A DNA stretch of 64,000 nt from JBFLYH01 sp964630235 (GTDB lineage Bacteria > Oederibacteriota > JAAXVQ01 > JAUVAV01): NCBI GenBank assembly GCA_964630235.1, contig CAZVUO010000005.1, forward strand, positions 62,001 through 126,000, read 5' to 3'. Below the pieces are notes generated by a model. It made no database searches. It was not told the DNA's origin and saw only the letters and a list, made by a program, of their open reading frames with translations. Positions 60,301 to 64,000 of this stretch are shown in pieces. Positions within the stretch are counted from its first letter, which is position 1. Each line of letters starts with the position of its first letter. The position numbers and the translations under genes were made by a program.

Positions 60301-61890
60301 ATGCCAGTTCGACACACCGCCGCTCGCATCACGTCCCGGATGTGGCGTCGCTCCCTGGCTTTGATAACCTTGCTGCCGTTGGTCGCGGCTTTTGGATGCG
60401 GCTCCTCGGGATCGGCCAATTCACCCATCCGCCAGCCGGCGGTCGCCGGGGCCTTTTATCCGGATACAGCCAAGGAATTGAACGAACTGCTCAAAAAAGC
60501 CTTCCAGAACGCGCCGCCGCCCAAACTCGAGGGAGAGCTGAAAGCCCTGCTCCTGCCGCACGCCGGCTATGTTTATTCCGGCGTCATCGCGGCCATCGGC
60601 ATGCGGGCCCTGGTCAAACAGGATTTGGATACCATCTATGTCATCGGAACCTCGCACCATGCGAACGTGGGTGGCGCTTTGATCTGGCAGGGCCGCGCGT
60701 TCCGCACCCCGCTGGGCGATTATCCGGTTGATCTGCAGGCGGTCCGCGAACTGTTGAAAACCTGCCCCCAGATTCACCTCCTGCCGCGGGCCTGGGTCAA
60801 GGAGCATTCCGTGGAAGTGCAGGTGCCGTTCCTGCAAAAAGTCGCGCCCAAGGCCAAACTAGTGCCTTTGGTCATGGGCACTTCGACGTGGGACGAGTGC
60901 TGGACGGTGGCCGAGGCCATTGCCAATCAGGCCCGCCTGCGCAAGGCGGTCATCATCGCCTCCTCGGACTTGTCCCATTACCCGACGTACGCGGACGCCA
61001 AGCTCATTGACCAAAAAATGCTGGAAGCCGTGGTCGCCATGGAGCCTCAGCAGCTTGACGCCCTGGACCGGGAAATGATGTCGCGCGGCATTCCTAATCT
61101 GGCTTGCACCATTTGCGGACTCTCCGGCCTCAAAACCGCCATTATCGCCTCGGCCCTGCTGGGCGCGAACCGCGGCCAGCTGCTTCATTACGCGAACTCC
61201 GGGGACGTCACGAACGAGAAGAACCAGGTCGTGGGTTACGGGGCGGTGGCCTTTGTCCAGGAGGCGGGCAAGCCGGCGAAGACCCTCGCGCGCCCCGTGC
61301 GCGAAGACGACTTCACGCTCACGGAAGCGCAGAAGCAGGAATTACTGGCCATCGCCCGCAGTGCCATCACGGAAGCGCTGGCTACTGGCACGCAACTGGC
61401 GCCCACGACCTCGCAAAAAGCCCTGCTGGAGCGCCACCCGGTGTTTGTGACGCTGCGGCGGGGAGGTTACCTGCAGGGATGCATCGGCTTGACCGAAGCC
61501 CGCCTGCCGCTTTATCAGGCCGTCTCCCAAATGGCCTGCGCGGCGGCTTTCGAAGATCCGCGGTTCAAACCCATGCGGGCTGAAGACCTGCCCCATACCG
61601 AGATTGAAATATCCGTGCTTTCCCCCCTGAAGCGCATCGCGGATCCCGGCGAAATCGTCCTGGGCATTCATGGGGTGGTGGTCAAGCGCGGCGACCGTTC
61701 CGGATTGTTCCTGCCTCAAGTGGCCACGGAAACCGGCTGGAACAAGGAAGAATTCCTCAATCAGCTCTGCCAGCAGAAGGCCAATTTGCCGCCGGACGCG
61801 TGGCGGGACCGCAAAACCGAATTGTACGTTTTTCGAGTTCTGTCCTTTCAACAGCAGGCGCCTGCCCAGCAAACCGCTCCTGCCCAATGA
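60301..61890 (+). CDS. MEMO-AMMECR1 fusion lipoprotein (AmmeMemoRadiSam systems B and A)
   Basis: A 529-aa protein. The N-terminus is a lipoprotein signal (LALITLLPLVAAFGC, Cys about 33). Residues ~42-335 are a MEMO domain: LLPHAGYVYSGVIAAIG, IGTSHHANVGG, EHSVEVQVPFLQ, ASSDLSHYPTY and CTICGLSGLKTAI. Residues ~360-520 are an AMMECR1 domain with GGYLQGCIGLTEA. In other organisms these proteins accompany a radical-SAM enzyme, and their function is unknown. Here they are fused and placed in the periplasm by prediction. ATG 60301 follows GAGGAGG; an in-frame ATG at 60244 lies inside the E2 element and is rejected. Confidence 0.88.
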   Translation: MPVRHTAARITSRMWRRSLALITLLPLVAAFGCGSSGSANSPIRQPAVAGAFYPDTAKELNELLKKAFQNAPPPKLEGELKALLLPHAGYVYSGVIAAIGMRALVKQDLDTIYVIGTSHHANVGGALIWQGRAFRTPLGDYPVDLQAVRELLKTCPQIHLLPRAWVKEHSVEVQVPFLQKVAPKAKLVPLVMGTSTWDECWTVAEAIANQARLRKAVIIASSDLSHYPTYADAKLIDQKMLEAVVAMEPQQLDALDREMMSRGIPNLACTICGLSGLKTAIIASALLGANRGQLLHYANSGDVTNEKNQVVGYGAVAFVQEAGKPAKTLARPVREDDFTLTEAQKQELLAIARSAITEALATGTQLAPTTSQKALLERHPVFVTLRRGGYLQGCIGLTEARLPLYQAVSQMACAAAFEDPRFKPMRAEDLPHTEIEISVLSPLKRIADPGEIVLGIHGVVVKRGDRSGLFLPQVATETGWNKEEFLNQLCQQKANLPPDAWRDRKTELYVFRVLSFQQQAPAQQTAPAQ

Positions 61891-61918
61891 AGCGGAGACC
61901 GAGGGGGATGTGCCAGGG

Positions 61919-62554
61919 GTGGAGAGCATAGGCGGGTTGGCCGAGGTTGGGTTCGGGTTATTGTTGGGCGCGGCCTTCGGAGCGTATGCGGTTCTGCAAC
62001 CCCAAACAATTGGTTTTGGTTTTCCAAAACTGAACTCCGGGCTGGCCATGCGACCGACAATCGGGCGCCTGGCTTTTTTTTTATTGGGTCGTTGGTTCGG
62101 ATTTTTACTCATGGGATTATTCGCGGGCTGGCTGCATCTGGCCTTGGGCTATTTTACGGCTGGTGTCCGCCTGCTTCTGGCCGCGGAAATTTTATTGGCG
62201 GTTTTTATGCTTCAGTTTTTAGCAACCGGCTTTGCCCCTGAACTGAAATTATCAAACCGTCTCGATCCCACCCTGTGGAGCGTTCCATTGTGGTTAAAGG
62301 GGCTCGTTTCCCCCTTGGCGATGACAGCTCCTGCGATTATCGCCTTCTGCTATGTAATTTACGCCCGAACACCACTGGAGGGGATGTTATATTTTACCAA
62401 TGTTTTTTTAGGAAATGCTTTGGTATTATTACCCGCGATACTGAATATTCGATGGTCCAAGTCCAATTATTATCAAATTTTTACCAGACTGGTTATATTG
62501 TTCTGCTCAATCATGGTTTTTTCTCACAGCCTATCCGGACTCCTGAAATCCTAA
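61919..62554 (+). CDS. Polytopic membrane protein of unknown function
   Basis: A 211-aa protein with about six membrane helices, starting VGFGLLLGAAFGAYAVLQP. The spacing of helices and prolines recalls the cytochrome-c-biogenesis/sulfite-exporter type, but the cysteines typical of CcdA are absent. The start is uncertain: GTG 61919 or 61910, with GAGGGGG at 61901-61907. It follows the MEMO-AMMECR1 gene by under 30 bp and may be co-transcribed. The second half is clearly more AT-rich than the first. Confidence 0.5.
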   Translation: MESIGGLAEVGFGLLLGAAFGAYAVLQPQTIGFGFPKLNSGLAMRPTIGRLAFFLLGRWFGFLLMGLFAGWLHLALGYFTAGVRLLLAAEILLAVFMLQFLATGFAPELKLSNRLDPTLWSVPLWLKGLVSPLAMTAPAIIAFCYVIYARTPLEGMLYFTNVFLGNALVLLPAILNIRWSKSNYYQIFTRLVILFCSIMVFSHSLSGLLKS

Positions 62555-62586
62555 ACAAAATCAGTCATAAACTTGGATTTGAGCGC

Positions 62587-62616
62587 TTGACAGTGATGGG
62601 TAATAGATGATATATT
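62587..62616 (+). promoter_or_regulatory. Sigma70-type promoter for the 62.7-kb gene
   Basis: TTGACA (62587-62592), an 18-bp spacer and TATATT (62611-62616), in AT-rich DNA. Confidence 0.6.
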
Positions 62617-62659
62617 TTATTTACAATGCTTTTTCGATTTTTTTTTTTAGGAGTAAACA

Positions 62660-62938
62660 TTGGAACCTCAATATTCCTTTCTAAAAATCTCCATAAATAT
62701 TTTGAAAATACTTTCGTACATATTTGCGGCTTTGGGTTTAATTGGAGCTCTTATTATTCTGTTTGGCAAATCTCAGGGATCGGATAAATTAGCGAGTGTC
62801 GGCGTACTTTTGCTGGGTGGACTGTATTTTTTAATTGCATATCTGGTCGCGGAAATCATCCGCCTGCTGATCAATATTGAAAAGCGTTTGAAACAAGTTG
62901 AACAGTCAAGCCAAGCTCCGAAAAGGGAAATACGCTAG
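62660..62938 (+). CDS. Small two-helix membrane protein
   Basis: A 92-aa protein starting at TTG 62660 with AGGAG 6 nt upstream. It has two hydrophobic helices (about 12-34 and 45-68) and a charged, coiled-coil-like C-terminus (NIEKRLKQVEQSSQ). I do not recognise a family. It is AT-rich and has its own promoter. Confidence 0.6.
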   Translation: MEPQYSFLKISINILKILSYIFAALGLIGALIILFGKSQGSDKLASVGVLLLGGLYFLIAYLVAEIIRLLINIEKRLKQVEQSSQAPKREIR

Positions 62939-62968
62939 GTTGACATCTGCATAGGGGGCTCACCGTTC

Positions 62969-64000
62969 ATGCGGCATACGACTCTGTTTGCGAAACAAAA
63001 TCAGAGACAGCAGGCGTCTCCGGGAATCGCAGTCATCGTGAGTCTGGTCGGGTTGATGCTGCTCAGCCTGCCCTCCTCACTGCTGGCCAAACGCCTGATT
63101 GACCGCCTAACCACGGATTTTTACGGCGGAACGGAAGACAATATTCAAATCGGACAAAACCTGGATGGAGACCTGCAGCTCGCGCAGTATTCGATGCTGG
63201 GTAACTGGACGACCACCAGCGGCCCCTCCAACACGTCGCTCTACCTATCGGACTCCACGGTCTTCAACGGCAAGATTTACTTGACCGGCGGATTCGGGAA
63301 AGCGGAATCCACGTCTTTCAGCGGCCCCACGATCTCCAACGCCTTGAATAAAATCTGGTACGGCACCGTGCTGACCGACGGCTCCATTGATGAGTGGAAG
63401 GAAGTGGACGATAAATCGGTGCTTCCGCAGCCCACCTACGGCCATTGCGCCGTGGCGCTGAACGGCCGGCTGTATATCATCGGCGGCCGCAGCACGGCCA
63501 ATGCCACGCTCAACGCGGTCTACTGGGCGAAGATCATCGGGCACGACGGCAGCATCAAGGCTTATTACAACACCAACACCTGGACAGCCGTGGCATCCTT
63601 GCCGATGCCGCTGTTCCGCGCCCGGGCCGCGGCTTTTGAGGGGCGTATTTACGTGGTGGGTGGGCAGAACGGTTCGGATATCGCGCAGAACACCGTATAC
63701 TACGGGAACGTGCTGCCCGACGGCAATATCCCGGGATGGACCGCGACTGCGGCCCCCCTGCCGATTGCGCTTTCCGGACACACCATGGTGGTCTCGAACG
63801 GACGTCTCTACGTGCTGGGCGGTTCGACGACCGGCGAGCCGCTGAATGCGGTGTCGGACGTGTATGTGGGCGACATTGATGTCAACACCGGCGACATCTA
63901 CGGCTGGACGCAAACCACCAGCCTGCCCGAGTCCCGCTACGCGTCTGCGGCGGCGGTTTCGGCCGGGAAAATCTGGGTAACCGGCGGCGTGACCTCGGGA
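62969..64000 (+). CDS. Membrane-anchored kelch-repeat protein, truncated by the window end
   Basis: The open frame starts at ATG 62969 and continues to the last base (344 codons seen). Residues about 20-42 are a hydrophobic anchor or signal (IAVIVSLVGLMLLSLPSSLL). Then come at least five kelch-type blades, each with a G-[KR]-[IL]-[YW]-x-x-GG core: GKIYLTGGF, GRLYIIGGR, GRIYVVGGQ, GRLYVLGGS and GKIWVTGG. Between them are repeated VLTDG-, VLPDG- and DIDVNTGDIYGW-type spacers, suggesting recent internal duplication. Kelch propellers mediate protein or sugar binding. The C-terminal part, possibly with more blades, lies outside the window. Confidence 0.8.
   Translation, partial: MRHTTLFAKQNQRQQASPGIAVIVSLVGLMLLSLPSSLLAKRLIDRLTTDFYGGTEDNIQIGQNLDGDLQLAQYSMLGNWTTTSGPSNTSLYLSDSTVFNGKIYLTGGFGKAESTSFSGPTISNALNKIWYGTVLTDGSIDEWKEVDDKSVLPQPTYGHCAVALNGRLYIIGGRSTANATLNAVYWAKIIGHDGSIKAYYNTNTWTAVASLPMPLFRARAAAFEGRIYVVGGQNGSDIAQNTVYYGNVLPDGNIPGWTATAAPLPIALSGHTMVVSNGRLYVLGGSTTGEPLNAVSDVYVGDIDVNTGDIYGWTQTTSLPESRYASAAAVSAGKIWVTGGVTSG

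Noticed and set aside
1..64000. CRISPR arrays, tRNA, rRNA, prophage or complete insertion sequences
   Set aside because: No direct-repeat/spacer pattern, no tRNA-like cloverleaf with CCA end, no rRNA, and no transposase or phage gene was seen on reading both strands.

Overview
This is chromosomal sequence from a Gram-negative bacterium, GC-rich over most of its length. An outer membrane is indicated by a TonB-dependent receptor, periplasmic lipoproteins and an alpha-2-macroglobulin/PbpC pair. Gene order (gap-pgk-tpi-secG; DUF177-rpmF-plsX-fabH-fabD-fabG-acpP-fabF-rnc) and the dense NtrC/receiver/HD-GYP signalling suggest a deltaproteobacterial or candidate-phylum (for example Omnitrophota-like) lineage. 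I cannot place it further: no rRNA, tRNA or CRISPR array was seen. Most genes are on the + strand; only rpe, a PASTA protein and rlmN are on the minus strand.

Layout. 0-2.8 kb: polyamine synthesis (end of speD, speE, an arginine/lysine/ornithine-type decarboxylase). 3-8.4 kb: DksA-like protein, CorA, then lower glycolysis (gap, pgk, tpi) and secG. 8.4-20.9 kb: a long run from a perfect sigma70-type promoter through DUF177, rpmF, type II fatty-acid synthesis genes and rnc, then an acyl-CoA dehydrogenase with its electron-transfer flavoprotein and a six-hairpin glycosidase-like protein. 21-23.6 kb: rpsO-pnp.

24-36 kb is a signalling region. It holds an NtrC-type regulator with altered GAFTGA and Walker B motifs, a lone receiver protein, and an AT-rich block encoding a GNAT-fold acyltransferase-like protein, a SAM methyltransferase and a multi-TM sensor kinase. 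A two-subunit 2-oxoacid:ferredoxin oxidoreductase follows. Next come a receiver-GAF-HD-GYP protein preceded by a near-consensus sigma54 promoter, and a receiver-kinase hybrid. The base composition of the sensor-kinase gene changes at the junction between its sensor and kinase halves. I think this block is the best candidate for an undescribed system: a small-molecule signal-and-sense cassette.

36-51 kb: rpe/PASTA/rlmN divergent from hisG; a cyclic-nucleotide-binding protein overlapping a DUF1015 protein; a TonB receptor and a solute-binding protein without permease; rarA; three overlapping genes of lycopene-cyclase-type membrane domains; and a kinase/receiver pair. 51-64 kb: alpha-2-macroglobulin lipoprotein coupled to PbpC, small membrane proteins, a winged-helix protein, a MEMO-AMMECR1 fusion lipoprotein, and the start of a membrane-anchored kelch protein.

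Two families of non-coding repeats run through the window. One is a ~100-bp element found three times downstream of + strand genes (2.8, 6.9 and 23.7 kb). The other is a ~180-bp MITE-like element with inverted ends, found twice in opposite orientations (45.0 and 60.1 kb).
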